Below are positions 16,482-25,587 of a stretch of DNA of 64,000 nt, piece after piece. Source of the DNA: Pseudobdellovibrionaceae bacterium (GTDB lineage Bacteria; Bdellovibrionota; FAC87; UBA2466; JACKAF01); assembly GCA_020635235.1 (NCBI GenBank), contig JACKAF010000001.1, forward strand, positions 682,001 through 746,000, read 5' to 3'. Numbering within the stretch: position 1 is the stretch's first letter; every line of letters begins with the position of its first letter. Under the pieces are notes generated by a model. It saw only the letters and a program-made list of their open reading frames with translations. It did not search any database and had not been told where the DNA came from. The translations under genes were made by a program, and so were the position numbers.

Positions 16482-18219
16482 GCGCCACCTTGGATCCGGA
16501 CCGGGTAAGTACCCGCCGCCCTAGAACCAGGTAATCGAGATCGGTATGGGCAAAGCAGTTCAACGCGTCTTTAGCAGTGCAAACCATTGGCTCGCAATCG
16601 TTGAATGAGGTATTCAACAGCATCGGGACGCCGGTTTTTTCTCGGAACAAGTCTATTAACTTCCAGTAAAAGGGTTGGGTGTCTTTTCTGACAGACTGAA
16701 TGCGGCAGCTGTTGTCGTTGTGTACGACAGCTGGAATCTTGTTGCGAGCGGAATCCTCAACCTGAAAGACGGCATCCATCGCAGGTGAGTAAAAAGAATC
16801 CTTGAACCACTTCTTTTGATACTCCCATAGAACCGAGGCGGCGAACGGGCGGAAAGGCTCGCGGTGTTTTACCCGTTCATTGAGACGTTCTTTCATCTCT
16901 TTTACTCTTGGATCCGCCAGTATGCTTCTGTTGCCTAGTGCGCGAGGGCCGAATTCCATACGCCCATGCACTAGGCCAATAATTTTTCCGTCGCACAGCT
17001 CTTTCACCATCCATTCGCAAAGTTTTGTGTCATCTGCGAAGGTGCGTTCCTCAACGTCAAATCCAAGATCTTTCTTCGCGTCTTCATTCACTTCGCTGAG
17101 ATCGGGTCCCAGCAGCGCCCAGTGGCGCCCCTCGGCATGGATCTCCCGATTTGCTGCGGATACGGCCGCCCCAACTGCGATGCCCGCGTCGTGGGACGCC
17201 GGCGCTACGTGTATCTTCTTGAATGGAGTGTTTTTTGCGATTTTCCCAACCCAAACGCTATTGTGCGCACAACCGCCCGCAAGGCATAAGGTGTGACTTT
17301 GGGTTTTTTCGTGCAGCTGTTTCAGGCAAGCATTGGCAACATCTTCGAAATGTTGCTGGACGGACTTCGCCAGATCCCAGTGTTGTCGCCCCAGCGGCTC
17401 GCTAATTTTTCGAGCGGGAATTCCTAGGAGCTGGGTCAAGAAGCTTGTGTTGAAGAGCGGAGCCACGTAGGGCTGGTTGTTCTTCACGCTAAAACTGTTC
17501 ATGGTTTTTTCTATAGGAAAAGCTTCCAGGTTTAGCTTAAACCCGTAAGGATCCTGAAGACGCACTAGCTCTCGCATTTCCTTCATGTATGTCGGCTGCC
17601 CGTAGGCGGAGAGCCCCATCACTTTGAACTCGTCACCAAAATAGGGAAAGCCGAGATACTGAGTCATGGCCGTATAGAAGAAACCGAGAGAGTGCGGGTA
17701 ATAGGTGCGGTGGAAGATCTCCAAGCGAGAATGATTTAGGCGCCCAAAAGCGGCCGATACAAAGTCCCCTAGACCATCAAAAGAGAAAAGCGCGGTGTCC
17801 GGTTCTTCCGCCAAAAAGCGTGCGCTCATAAGATGCGCGTAGTGGTGCTCCATGCGTACGACATCAGCCCGCCGCAAACCTGCTTCCTTCAGCAGTTTCG
17901 CGAGGGAAGGGGCCGCCTTCTCTTTTTCCGAGCGGTGTTCGCTTGCCAGATATGGGTGGCGAAGGACTAGATTTAGCTTTCTAAAAAATGCGTTCTTGGG
18001 GCGTTTAGCAATGGCGACAACGCGGACGTCGGCGGGGTGCAGGCCTGCGTGCTTAAGGCAATACGCGATCGCTTGGAAAGGAAACTTCGCGTAGTGCTTA
18101 ACACGGGTGAATCGCTCTTCTTCCGCTGCGGCAACCAACTGATCGCCGACAATAAGCGCCGCGGAAGAATCTCCGTGGCCGTAGCTAATTCCCAGGATGG
18201 TATAGGGAGCCTTAGACAT
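16471..18219 (-). CDS. NodU/CmcH-family carbamoyltransferase
   Basis: Transfers a carbamoyl group from carbamoyl phosphate to a sugar or natural-product hydroxyl. The 582 residues show the N-terminal TsaD-like kinase fold (ILGISYGHGDSSAALI, AAAEEERFTRVKH, ALFSFDGLGD, LAGGCAHNSVWVGKI) and the C-terminal YrdC-like domain (EFGPRALGNRSILADPR, EPFRPFAASVL, MLLNTSFN). The substrate is unknown. The neighbouring WecA-like transferase and MsbA-type exporter suggest a surface glycan or glycolipid, but no glycosyltransferase cluster surrounds it. Confidence 0.9.
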   Translation of the reverse strand: MSKAPYTILGISYGHGDSSAALIVGDQLVAAAEEERFTRVKHYAKFPFQAIAYCLKHAGLHPADVRVVAIAKRPKNAFFRKLNLVLRHPYLASEHRSEKEKAAPSLAKLLKEAGLRRADVVRMEHHYAHLMSARFLAEEPDTALFSFDGLGDFVSAAFGRLNHSRLEIFHRTYYPHSLGFFYTAMTQYLGFPYFGDEFKVMGLSAYGQPTYMKEMRELVRLQDPYGFKLNLEAFPIEKTMNSFSVKNNQPYVAPLFNTSFLTQLLGIPARKISEPLGRQHWDLAKSVQQHFEDVANACLKQLHEKTQSHTLCLAGGCAHNSVWVGKIAKNTPFKKIHVAPASHDAGIAVGAAVSAANREIHAEGRHWALLGPDLSEVNEDAKKDLGFDVEERTFADDTKLCEWMVKELCDGKIIGLVHGRMEFGPRALGNRSILADPRVKEMKERLNERVKHREPFRPFAASVLWEYQKKWFKDSFYSPAMDAVFQVEDSARNKIPAVVHNDNSCRIQSVRKDTQPFYWKLIDLFREKTGVPMLLNTSFNDCEPMVCTAKDALNCFAHTDLDYLVLGRRVLTRSGSKVALTA

Positions 18220-18265
18220 GAAGCTTGGTTTCTGCGCCGTTCCGAAGTTATTTCAAAAAAAGAAC

Positions 18266-18271
18266 TATAAT
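18266..18271 (+). promoter_or_regulatory. Perfect -10 hexamer before the sugar-phosphate transferase gene
   Basis: TATAAT lies in an AT-rich divergent gap, 74 bases before ATG 18345. No good -35 is found at 16-18 bases spacing, so the promoter would be weak or activator-dependent. The possible GTG start at 18285 would place it only 14 bases upstream, which argues for the later ATG. Confidence 0.4.
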
Positions 18272-18344
18272 TAAAAAATAGGGTGTGTTTTCAAGTTTAC
18301 ACGTTTTTCTCCCGATAAGAAACACAGCCCCTATTGGACTCCCA

Positions 18345-19712
18345 ATGCTTCCTCCAAAAATTGCCGAAACCTTCGGGTACATGACCATCGGAGCTTTGCT
18401 AGTTTACCCTTTTCTGGCCTTGAATTTACGCGTTGCATCACGCTTTGGGTTCATTGATTGGCCCAAGTCCCGCGGTGTCTCCCAGGAGCAGATACCCATT
18501 ATTGGTTACGGCCTGGTTGCGTTCGTTCTATCGGTGATGGCGCTCTCTGCGTATTACTACGATTTCAGCCCCTGGGTACTTCTGACGGCAGGCCTCGTCG
18601 CCCTCATGGGGCACCTGGACGATCGTAGACCTCTGCCCGCTTTGGAAAAGCTTGTGTGGCAGGTACTTTGTGTTTTGGTGGTGCTCTATTTTGATCCGAA
18701 TGTCCGCTCAAGCATTGGCGACAAATACGGAACCTTGGGCTTTGTCATGGCTGGTGGGGGTATCATCGCCCTGGTAAATGCGATTAACTTTATTGACGGC
18801 ATTGACGGACTTGCCGGCACGGTCATCATGATGAGTGCGCTTGGGCTCTCGGCCCTTTCCTTCGGATCGGGTTCGCATTACTCGTATTTCATGATCGCCA
18901 CGCTGATTGTGGGTGCGGTCATTCCGTTTCTCTACATGAACATCGCCAAGCGGAAGGGCTTTCTCGGCAACGTGGGAAGCTATTTCTTTGGTTACTCTCT
19001 GGCGGTGATGCATTTGTCGATTCCGATGAATGCTACCGATCCGATGGCGCGACTTTGCATTAATGCTCTTTGCTTTCTTATTCCACTGGCAGATTCAACG
19101 ACTGTAATGATCTCTCGTCTCCTGTCAGTTAGGTCGCCGTTTGAAGGTGACAAAGGCCACTTGCACCACCGTTTGGTCCAGGCGAGTTTACCGCTCAGGG
19201 TAATTCTGTTTAATTTCGGCCTGATCGCTTTCACGGGAATCAGCATTGCATACCTACTCAATGAAAAAACCGGAATGCACTACAGCCGCCTACCGATTGT
19301 GATTTGTGCGGCCTATATCGGTATCATTTCTCTGCTCATTTCTATGATTGAGATGTCCTCTAAGCGTCGGCTTAAGAGCTATTTTCTGCGTATGGACGCT
19401 GGCGAGCCGGTCTATTTCATGAAGTACAAAATCCAGACTCGAAATGGAACCCCTGTGTCGAACGTTATGATGCGGCGTTTGGAAGCCAAGATCAGTACCG
19501 AAATTCGCGTTTACGATGTCTGCTTTGTTCATGGGGCCGACGAGCTCTTTGTGGTCCTCAATGCGATGGGCGAGCCCATTCGAGCCATCGCCAATAGAAT
19601 CGAGCCCATTTTCCAGCACGAGCGGCTGGACGCTACGCTGGTGCTCGACAAAGGCGAGTACCTCAAACTTTCCTACCTCGAAAAGAATCCCACACTCCAA
19701 CTGAAAGCCTAG
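18345..19712 (+). CDS. WecA/MraY-family undecaprenyl-phosphate sugar-phosphate transferase
   Basis: Polytopic membrane enzyme that likely moves a GlcNAc-phosphate-type group from a UDP-sugar to undecaprenyl phosphate. The membrane core has the signature Asp motifs: LMGHLDDRR, NAINFIDGIDGLAG, and the loop RSPFEGDKGHLHHRLV with the HxH motif typical of WecA rather than MraY. About eleven hydrophobic segments are visible. A soluble C-terminal extension of roughly 110 residues after position 340 (VYFMKYKIQTRNG onward) is not part of the core family. Start chosen at ATG 18345; a GTG at 18285 is possible. An MsbA-type gene follows 34 bases later. Confidence 0.85.
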   Translation: MLPPKIAETFGYMTIGALLVYPFLALNLRVASRFGFIDWPKSRGVSQEQIPIIGYGLVAFVLSVMALSAYYYDFSPWVLLTAGLVALMGHLDDRRPLPALEKLVWQVLCVLVVLYFDPNVRSSIGDKYGTLGFVMAGGGIIALVNAINFIDGIDGLAGTVIMMSALGLSALSFGSGSHYSYFMIATLIVGAVIPFLYMNIAKRKGFLGNVGSYFFGYSLAVMHLSIPMNATDPMARLCINALCFLIPLADSTTVMISRLLSVRSPFEGDKGHLHHRLVQASLPLRVILFNFGLIAFTGISIAYLLNEKTGMHYSRLPIVICAAYIGIISLLISMIEMSSKRRLKSYFLRMDAGEPVYFMKYKIQTRNGTPVSNVMMRRLEAKISTEIRVYDVCFVHGADELFVVLNAMGEPIRAIANRIEPIFQHERLDATLVLDKGEYLKLSYLEKNPTLQLKA

Positions 19713-19746
19713 CGGAGAATCGTGGCCTAGCCTGGGCTTTTGGGCT

Positions 19747-21477
19747 ATGCTGCTCGCCATGGGCAGATTTGAAGCTATCCGCCGCTTGATTGGCGAATTT
19801 CGCGGTCACAAATTGGCCGTTTTCTGGATCGTCGTTCTGGGCTCCCTTGTCTCGATCATCCAGCCGCTTTGTGTGAAGATAACCGAAAAAGTTATCGATA
19901 CTCTGCAAGCGGGCGTCGATCCCAGCTTTTTCAAGACGATTCCTTTAGCGCTTGTGGGCGTGTTTCTCATCAGCGGACTTTCCAAGTACTTTTACAATAC
20001 GATACGACGGACTTTGTCTGAAACTGTGGTCTGCAAACTGCGCGATCAGCTGTTTCACCGCTTTCTATACTCGCCACTCAGTACACAGCAGAAAAAACGG
20101 GCGGGAGACTTTTTGTCGAGCATTCAGAACGATCTGGTGCAGGTCAGCAATGGATTGGAAACGCTTTACGATCTTCTCAAAGAGCCTGTTGCCTTTATCG
20201 GGCTCATGGGAGTGGCCTTTTATTGTGATTGGCGGCTTGCACTGGCCACCCTCGTAGTAGCGCCTGTGGTTGTCTTGTTTTTTTCTTGGTCCGGATCGGC
20301 TGTGAAGCGCTACACGGCCAAGACCTTGATTAATTTTTCCGACATCATTTCTCTCGGTCAGGAAAGTATTGTCGGTGCGCAAATAGTAAAGATTTTTCGG
20401 TTGGAGGAGACTCTAATTCGAAAATTCAGGTCCTACCAGGACCACTACTACAACATGCTACGCCGGTCGATACAGGTGCAGGAGACGGCCACCCCAGCGG
20501 TCGAGTTCGTTGGCGCTTTACTGATGGCCGGAGTCCTTTATTACGGGGCCCACCGCATCGCCATAGGCGAACTGACGTCGGGGAAACTGATAGCGTTTAT
20601 TATCGCGATCGGTTTGGCGCAGATGCCTATCAAGAAATTGAACAACTCCTATTTGCGTTTGAAGATTGCCGAGGCCGCCGGCGAGCGGATTTTTGCCTAT
20701 ATCGATAGCCCGATGCCGTACCGCCCGGACGTTCGGCGCGTCGATAGCTTCCAGTCGACGATTGAATACCGTAACGTTGGACTTCGCTACATTGAAGAGT
20801 GGGCCCTAAGGGATATCTCGTTCAAGGTGAACCGCGGCGAATGCGTAGCTTTTGTGGGTCCGAGTGGCAGCGGGAAAACCAGCCTGGTAAATCTGCTCCC
20901 GCGACTCTTTGAGGTTTCCAGTGGATCGATTCTTTTGGACGGTACGGACATCCGTGAGCTCGATGTTCACGATCTGCGGGGCCTTATTTCCGTGGTGAAT
21001 CAGGAGACTTTCCTTTTCAACGATACGATTTGGGAGAATATCCGTTACGGCCGGCCGGAGGCTACCGAGAAAGAAATCCGAGAGGCCGCCGAAATGGCAA
21101 ATTGCCTCCCCTTTGTCTCGCGCTTTACGGAGGGTTTTCAAACTCGAGTAGGAGATCGAGGAAGCCAGCTGAGTGGGGGGGAGCGCCAGCGGGTGGCCAT
21201 TGCGCGCTCGCTGCTAAAAGGGGCCCCGATTCTGGTTCTGGATGAGGCCACGTCCAGCCTCGACAGCGAATCCGAGGCGATGGTTCAGGGAGCGCTTGAG
21301 CGCTTAATGAAAGATCGCACGGTTTTCATGATCGCACACCGCTTTAGCACGATAAAAAAAGCCGATCGCATCTATGTGATTGAGGACGGGCAGATTGGCG
21401 AGGATGGGACCCACAGCGATCTGGTTTCCAATCAGGGGACTTATAGCCGTCTCCTGGAGCGCCAGGTATTCGTGTGA
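19747..21477 (+). CDS. msbA: MsbA-type lipid/glycolipid ABC exporter
   Basis: Fused permease-ATPase of 576 residues: six membrane helices (about 20-310) then one nucleotide-binding domain with Walker A GPSGSGKT, signature LSGGERQR and Walker B ILVLDEATSSLD, plus H-loop MIAHR. Length and layout fit MsbA, which flips lipid A core across the inner membrane; a general multidrug or glycolipid exporter cannot be excluded. The ATG at 19759 is an alternative start. Follows the WecA-like gene on the same strand. Confidence 0.8.
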   Translation: MLLAMGRFEAIRRLIGEFRGHKLAVFWIVVLGSLVSIIQPLCVKITEKVIDTLQAGVDPSFFKTIPLALVGVFLISGLSKYFYNTIRRTLSETVVCKLRDQLFHRFLYSPLSTQQKKRAGDFLSSIQNDLVQVSNGLETLYDLLKEPVAFIGLMGVAFYCDWRLALATLVVAPVVVLFFSWSGSAVKRYTAKTLINFSDIISLGQESIVGAQIVKIFRLEETLIRKFRSYQDHYYNMLRRSIQVQETATPAVEFVGALLMAGVLYYGAHRIAIGELTSGKLIAFIIAIGLAQMPIKKLNNSYLRLKIAEAAGERIFAYIDSPMPYRPDVRRVDSFQSTIEYRNVGLRYIEEWALRDISFKVNRGECVAFVGPSGSGKTSLVNLLPRLFEVSSGSILLDGTDIRELDVHDLRGLISVVNQETFLFNDTIWENIRYGRPEATEKEIREAAEMANCLPFVSRFTEGFQTRVGDRGSQLSGGERQRVAIARSLLKGAPILVLDEATSSLDSESEAMVQGALERLMKDRTVFMIAHRFSTIKKADRIYVIEDGQIGEDGTHSDLVSNQGTYSRLLERQVFV

Positions 21478-21480
21478 GGC

Positions 21481-21813
21481 CTACTTGGCGGTTGGCGTCT
21501 TTTTAGGTTTGTGGGTCGATCGGGCCACAAAGTCTTCCGTAGGTTCAACACTCATTACAGTTCCGGAATTCACGTAGTCGCGGGGCTTCACGCAGCCGTA
21601 CATTTTCTTGATCAGCATTTCGTGGGCTTCCCCCTCCAAGTCCTTTAGCAATGACGATCTCAGGTGAACGGGGACATGGGCGTGCGTGGAATCCAGGTAG
21701 GCTAGGTATTCTTCCGCCACCTCGCGGGTAAAAGCGCCGATGTCGTCGTAGCTGCGGTTAAAGAGATTGTGTTCGAACAACTGGAAGAGCGGATCAACGA
21801 CTTTGTATTTCAT
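21481..21813 (-). CDS. Conserved-looking small cytoplasmic protein, unknown
   Basis: Not recognised. The 110-residue product is soluble, with a helical first 70 residues (VDPLFQLFEHNLFNRSYDDI, then VAEEYLAYLDSTHAHVP) and a Lys/Thr-rich tail. No signal peptide or membrane segment. It lies tail to tail with msbA, three bases apart. Coding potential is suggested by normal composition; family unknown. Confidence 0.5.
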   Translation of the reverse strand: MKYKVVDPLFQLFEHNLFNRSYDDIGAFTREVAEEYLAYLDSTHAHVPVHLRSSLLKDLEGEAHEMLIKKMYGCVKPRDYVNSGTVMSVEPTEDFVARSTHKPKKTPTAK

Positions 21814-22147
21814 GCATCGGCCTCATCTTACGACCGTCCGTGGGTGATCGGTGCCTCCGTGGCGAGTGGGATGTCGTCCCAGATGTTTCAACGGCCAGCT
21901 CGCGCTTCCCCTTTAGGACTTTAGCCGGGGTGTCGCGTCAGTGAGCGTTGTAACGCACCGAATTAATTACGGGTTTTCGGGGACGGGGATCGCGCGATCA
22001 GAACTCATACAGAAAGAATACAGCCCCTCAAGGCGTAAGTATCTTAAAATACAGGATAAAACTGCAGCATTGTTGGCAAGGGCTTTGCAATTCTATGGCC
22101 TAGATGGGTCGTGTGCGCACGGCCTGTGGCAACTGAGTGTATACAGC
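21814..22147. other. Non-coding gap with divergent upstream regions
   Basis: This 334-base gap separates divergent genes and should hold their promoters. A TTGGCA at about 22074 with TATGGC 15 bases later is a poor match. No hairpin terminator, repeat or small gene with a ribosome-binding site was found. Confidence 0.4.
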
Positions 22148-22627
22148 ATGAACACGACCCTCAAATTCCGTTTCCTCCAAGGAATGACCCTCATCGGGGC
22201 ACTTTTCCTATTGAGTGGCTGTTTTGCCAAGTCGTGTCAAAAGCTCCCCGATCAGCGCTTCCAGAGCATCACAGAGACGGAGTGGCGTCTCGTCTATTCG
22301 ACGGATCCCAGCACCGCTTCCCAATTGAACAATTTCAACTTTACGATTTTGACCTTTACCGACTCTTTCGACATCCAAATGACGTCGGTAAAAAACAACC
22401 AGCAGGCAGGTACCCCTGAAGTCGTGGGCGACTACACGGTCCAGAACGGCGAATTCATCGTCGCTAAGCTCCAAAGCTTCGATGGGTCCGATCTCGGGAC
22501 CATGACTTGGTCGTTCACCCTGTCTCGTATCCTTACGTTAATCGATACATCCACGGGTTTTACCTTCATCTTCTACCCGTTTGAAGGGATCGTGAAGCCT
22601 GACTTCCAGTGTGAGTTCAAATTCTAG
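22148..22627 (+). CDS. Lipoprotein with beta-rich domain, unknown function
   Basis: The ATG at 22148 yields 159 residues with a type II signal peptide ending LFLLSGC (lipobox LSGC, lipidated Cys about residue 23). The mature part (TETEWRLVYSTD ... MTWSFTLSRILTLIDTSTGFTFIFYPFEG) alternates like a small beta barrel and resembles lipocalin/META-like folds in pattern only. The residue after Cys is Phe, so outer-membrane sorting is expected. A longer in-frame extension upstream exists but would bury the signal peptide, so it was rejected. Confidence 0.7.
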   Translation: MNTTLKFRFLQGMTLIGALFLLSGCFAKSCQKLPDQRFQSITETEWRLVYSTDPSTASQLNNFNFTILTFTDSFDIQMTSVKNNQQAGTPEVVGDYTVQNGEFIVAKLQSFDGSDLGTMTWSFTLSRILTLIDTSTGFTFIFYPFEGIVKPDFQCEFKF

Positions 22628-22740
22628 AAACCTTCCTTATTTATCTGGATTTTCATTGCGGCCCTAAACGACTTACGTTAAGTAACGAGTGTGGTCTTTT
22701 GCCTCTTTTGAGACGTTGTGAGGCATTTTAAGGAGTGGGT

Positions 22741-23229
22741 ATGGCGCCGCGAAACCTGAAAGTCGAGATTCAAAAAGAAATCCAGAAAGTTGCAAACTCT
22801 AAGTTTCTGAAAGAGTTCTCCAAGCAGCTGAACGGCTATGAAAAGCGTGTACGAGACGTGGTCCGAGACTTCAATCTTCGTGGTCAGGAAGCTCGCTCCA
22901 AAAGCAAAAAGCAGATGGATCAGTTCACCAAGCGCCTGAACAAGACCCGCAAGGACGTTGAAAAGACTCTGAAATCATTGATTAATGAAGAGTCTAGATT
23001 GCTCAACAAGAGCTTCAACGAATTGGTTTCGCACCTGAAAGACTTGGCAGAGCAGGACAAACAGTCCGCCAAGGCAACTAAGAAGAAGGCCTCTGGAAAG
23101 AAGAAGGCTGCTCCAAAAAAAAAGCGTCTTCAAACGCTGAAGAGCTTGCATGAAAGCCACAAGGAAGAGTCGGCGGAAAAGAGCGTGAGTGCGCCTTCCG
23201 CTGAGGCGTCTCCCACCCCGGTCCAATAG
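22741..23229 (+). CDS. Lys-rich coiled-coil protein (phasin/histone-H1-like), unknown
   Basis: The 162 residues split into a helical coiled coil (about 5-110, FLKEFSKQLNGYEKRVRDVV onward) and a basic Lys/Ala tail (KKKASGKKKAAPKKKR) followed by a Ser/Pro/Ala end. The layout resembles bacterial H1-like or phasin-like proteins and could bind DNA or polymer granules; neither can be proved. The ATG at 22741 follows AAGGAG with ideal spacing and is preferred over the in-frame GTG at 22735. The stop lies two bases before the proposed ribF start. Confidence 0.65.
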   Translation: MAPRNLKVEIQKEIQKVANSKFLKEFSKQLNGYEKRVRDVVRDFNLRGQEARSKSKKQMDQFTKRLNKTRKDVEKTLKSLINEESRLLNKSFNELVSHLKDLAEQDKQSAKATKKKASGKKKAAPKKKRLQTLKSLHESHKEESAEKSVSAPSAEASPTPVQ

Positions 23230-23230
23230 C

Positions 23231-24172
23231 TTGCAGGTTCTTCACGGCCTTGATGCACTTTCGGGAGCCCAAGCGCCTACAGCCGTTGCCATTGGCAATT
23301 TCGATGGTGTGCACATCGGCCACCAGGCATTACTCAACGATTTGCGGTCGGCGGCCCAGGATAGCGGCCTCAAGCTAACGGTCCTGACCTTTTTCCCTCA
23401 CCCGGTGGAGGTACTGAATCCCGGCAAAACCCTGGAGTGCCTCTCCACGAGCGCTGAGAAACTCGTGCAGTTGGAGGCGGCCGGAGTGGAACTTGTTCTA
23501 GTGGCCCCGTTTGATCGGCAGCTGGCGCAGCTTTCCCCGGATTCCTTTTTTCAGCAATATCTATTGTCCGGTCTGCACGCCCGGCGGGTCCACGTAGGCT
23601 ACAATTTTTGTTTTGGCCGCAACCGAGCGGGCGACACGGAGTACTTGAGGCGTCTTTGCGAGAGTGCCAACGTTCAGTTGCATATCGCCTCCGCCTTCAA
23701 GCTCGATGGTGAAGTGGTTAGTAGCTCGCGCATTCGCCAGGCCATTACCCGTGGGAGCATGGAACACGCCAACCGCCTATTGGGGCGCTCGTACGTGATC
23801 GCGGGCAACGTGGTGGCCGGAGCTGGCAGAGGAAGGAAGCTGGGTGTCCCTACCGCGAATCTCGCCTACCCACCTGGCAAAGTGCTTCCTCAAACGGGAG
23901 TGTACGTGACACGCACGGCTTGGCAGCGCCAGGTGTTTCATTCCGTAACTAACGTCGGAGTGAAACCGACCTTCGAAAAAGCAGGTTGTCCGGTGGTAAT
24001 CGAAACCCACCTCTTGGATTTCTCGGGCCAGCTTTACGGGGAACCGATCGAGGTAGGTTTTCTTTCCCGTTTGCGTGAGGAACGCAAGTTTTCTTCGGTG
24101 GACGAACTCAAACTCGCTATCGAAGGGGATATCCGTTCGGCGGAACGCTATTTTTCAAAGCCGCAGGCTTAA
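23231..24172 (+). CDS. ribF: Bifunctional riboflavin kinase / FAD synthetase
   Basis: Makes FMN and then FAD from riboflavin. N-terminal nucleotidyltransferase motifs AIGNFDGVHIGHQALL and TFFPHP, then SSSRIRQAI, and the C-terminal kinase motifs GRGRKLGVPTANL (the PTAN motif) and VTNVGVKPTF. About 313 residues, normal for the family. The start is uncertain: TTG 23231 gives the usual QVLHGL N-terminus but has no clear ribosome-binding site; a GTG at 23189 would overlap the upstream gene. Confidence 0.93.
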   Translation: MQVLHGLDALSGAQAPTAVAIGNFDGVHIGHQALLNDLRSAAQDSGLKLTVLTFFPHPVEVLNPGKTLECLSTSAEKLVQLEAAGVELVLVAPFDRQLAQLSPDSFFQQYLLSGLHARRVHVGYNFCFGRNRAGDTEYLRRLCESANVQLHIASAFKLDGEVVSSSRIRQAITRGSMEHANRLLGRSYVIAGNVVAGAGRGRKLGVPTANLAYPPGKVLPQTGVYVTRTAWQRQVFHSVTNVGVKPTFEKAGCPVVIETHLLDFSGQLYGEPIEVGFLSRLREERKFSSVDELKLAIEGDIRSAERYFSKPQA

Positions 24173-24189
24173 GCTATAGTATTCAACAG

Positions 24190-25584
24190 ATGGCCGCCAT
24201 TAAACCGCATATTCTAATCCTAGCCGCTGGCATGGGCACGCGCATGAAGTCCAAGGTCTCTAAGGTGCTTCACCCTGTGCTCTACCGACCGATGCTCCAC
24301 CACTTGCTGGACGCGGCCAGCGCGTTGCCGCACGCCTCAATAAACGTTGTGGTGGGCGAAAATAGTAGTGCCGTCAAAGAGGCCTGCTCCGGCTACAAGA
24401 CCATAAATTATATTCACCAGCCCAGTCCGCAAGGTACGGGACATGCAGTTTTGTGCGCCCGCGAAACCCTCCAAGAAAAAGGGGGCACCGTTCTGGTTCT
24501 GAACGGGGACGTTATCCTCATGCGCCCAGAGACCCTAAGCGCTTTTATTCAGTCGCACGAGCAAAAGCACGCTGTGGGGAGTCTGGTTTCGGCGAAGTTT
24601 AAGCAGCCGTTCGGCTATGGCCGAATTTTGAGGGACGGTTCGGGTCGGCCCCTCGCGATTCGTGAAGAAAAAGACTGCTCCGAGACCGAGAAGCAAGTAA
24701 ACGAAGTAAACGTGGGTGTTTATCTGTTTGATACCGATTCCTTGTTTAGTGCTTTGGAGCGGGTCCAAACCAGCAATAAACAAAAAGAGTATTACCTAAC
24801 GGACGTCGTTGAAATTTTGATCTCGGGTTCGGAATCGGTGAATGCTTTTTTGATGCCCGATCCAACGGAAGCCCTCGGTATCAACGATCGGTTCGCTTTG
24901 GCGGAAGCAGAGGAGATTCTTGCGGAACGGGTTCGCGGCCATTGGATGCGGGAGGGAGTCAGCTTGCACCACCCTCGGAGCATTACGATTGATCCTCGTA
25001 GCCGTTTCGGCAGTGATGTTGAGGTGGAGGCAAATTGCCGCATTCTCAACACTGTCGTTGAATCCGGCGTCTATATCGAAGCGGGCTGCCGCATCGAGAA
25101 CTCCACCATCCGCGCCGGGGCTCACCTCAAAGAGGGCTGCTACATCGAAAGTGCTGAAGTTGGCCCTGAGTCGACTCTGGGGCCCTACCTGCACTTGCGT
25201 CCCGGAACCCGTTTGGAAGCCGGAGTGAAGCTCGGAAATTTTGTTGAAGTGAAGAACAGTCATGTAGGCAAGGGTTCAAAAGCCTCACACCTTAGTTATA
25301 TTGGTGACGCGGAAGTGGGTGCGGACGTCAATATTGGTTGTGGCTTTATTACGTGCAACTACGATGGCCAGAAAAAGCACAAGACGGTCATAGAGGACGG
25401 CGTGTTTGTAGGGAGCGATTCTCAGGCGGTGGCACCGCTTACCATCGGAAAGGGCGCTTACGTGGCTTCTGGAACGACGTTGACTCGGGACGTTCCGCCC
25501 GGTGCTTTGGCGATTGCTCGGGAAAAGCAAGTGAACAAAGAAGGTTTTGTCGCGCGGCTTCGGCCCCAAAAAAAGAAAGACTGA
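24190..25584 (+). CDS. glmU: Bifunctional GlmU: GlcNAc-1-P uridyltransferase / GlcN-1-P acetyltransferase
   Basis: Carries out the last two steps to UDP-GlcNAc for peptidoglycan and LPS. The 464 residues hold an N-terminal pyrophosphorylase domain (ILAAGMGTRMKSKVSKVLHPV, LNGDVILM) and a C-terminal left-handed beta-helix of hexapeptide repeats from about 255, including HLSYIGDAEVG and NYDGQKKHKT. Three bases separate it from glmS, so the pathway enzymes are made together. Confidence 0.97.
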   Translation: MAAIKPHILILAAGMGTRMKSKVSKVLHPVLYRPMLHHLLDAASALPHASINVVVGENSSAVKEACSGYKTINYIHQPSPQGTGHAVLCARETLQEKGGTVLVLNGDVILMRPETLSAFIQSHEQKHAVGSLVSAKFKQPFGYGRILRDGSGRPLAIREEKDCSETEKQVNEVNVGVYLFDTDSLFSALERVQTSNKQKEYYLTDVVEILISGSESVNAFLMPDPTEALGINDRFALAEAEEILAERVRGHWMREGVSLHHPRSITIDPRSRFGSDVEVEANCRILNTVVESGVYIEAGCRIENSTIRAGAHLKEGCYIESAEVGPESTLGPYLHLRPGTRLEAGVKLGNFVEVKNSHVGKGSKASHLSYIGDAEVGADVNIGCGFITCNYDGQKKHKTVIEDGVFVGSDSQAVAPLTIGKGAYVASGTTLTRDVPPGALAIAREKQVNKEGFVARLRPQKKKD

Positions 25585-25587
25585 ACT

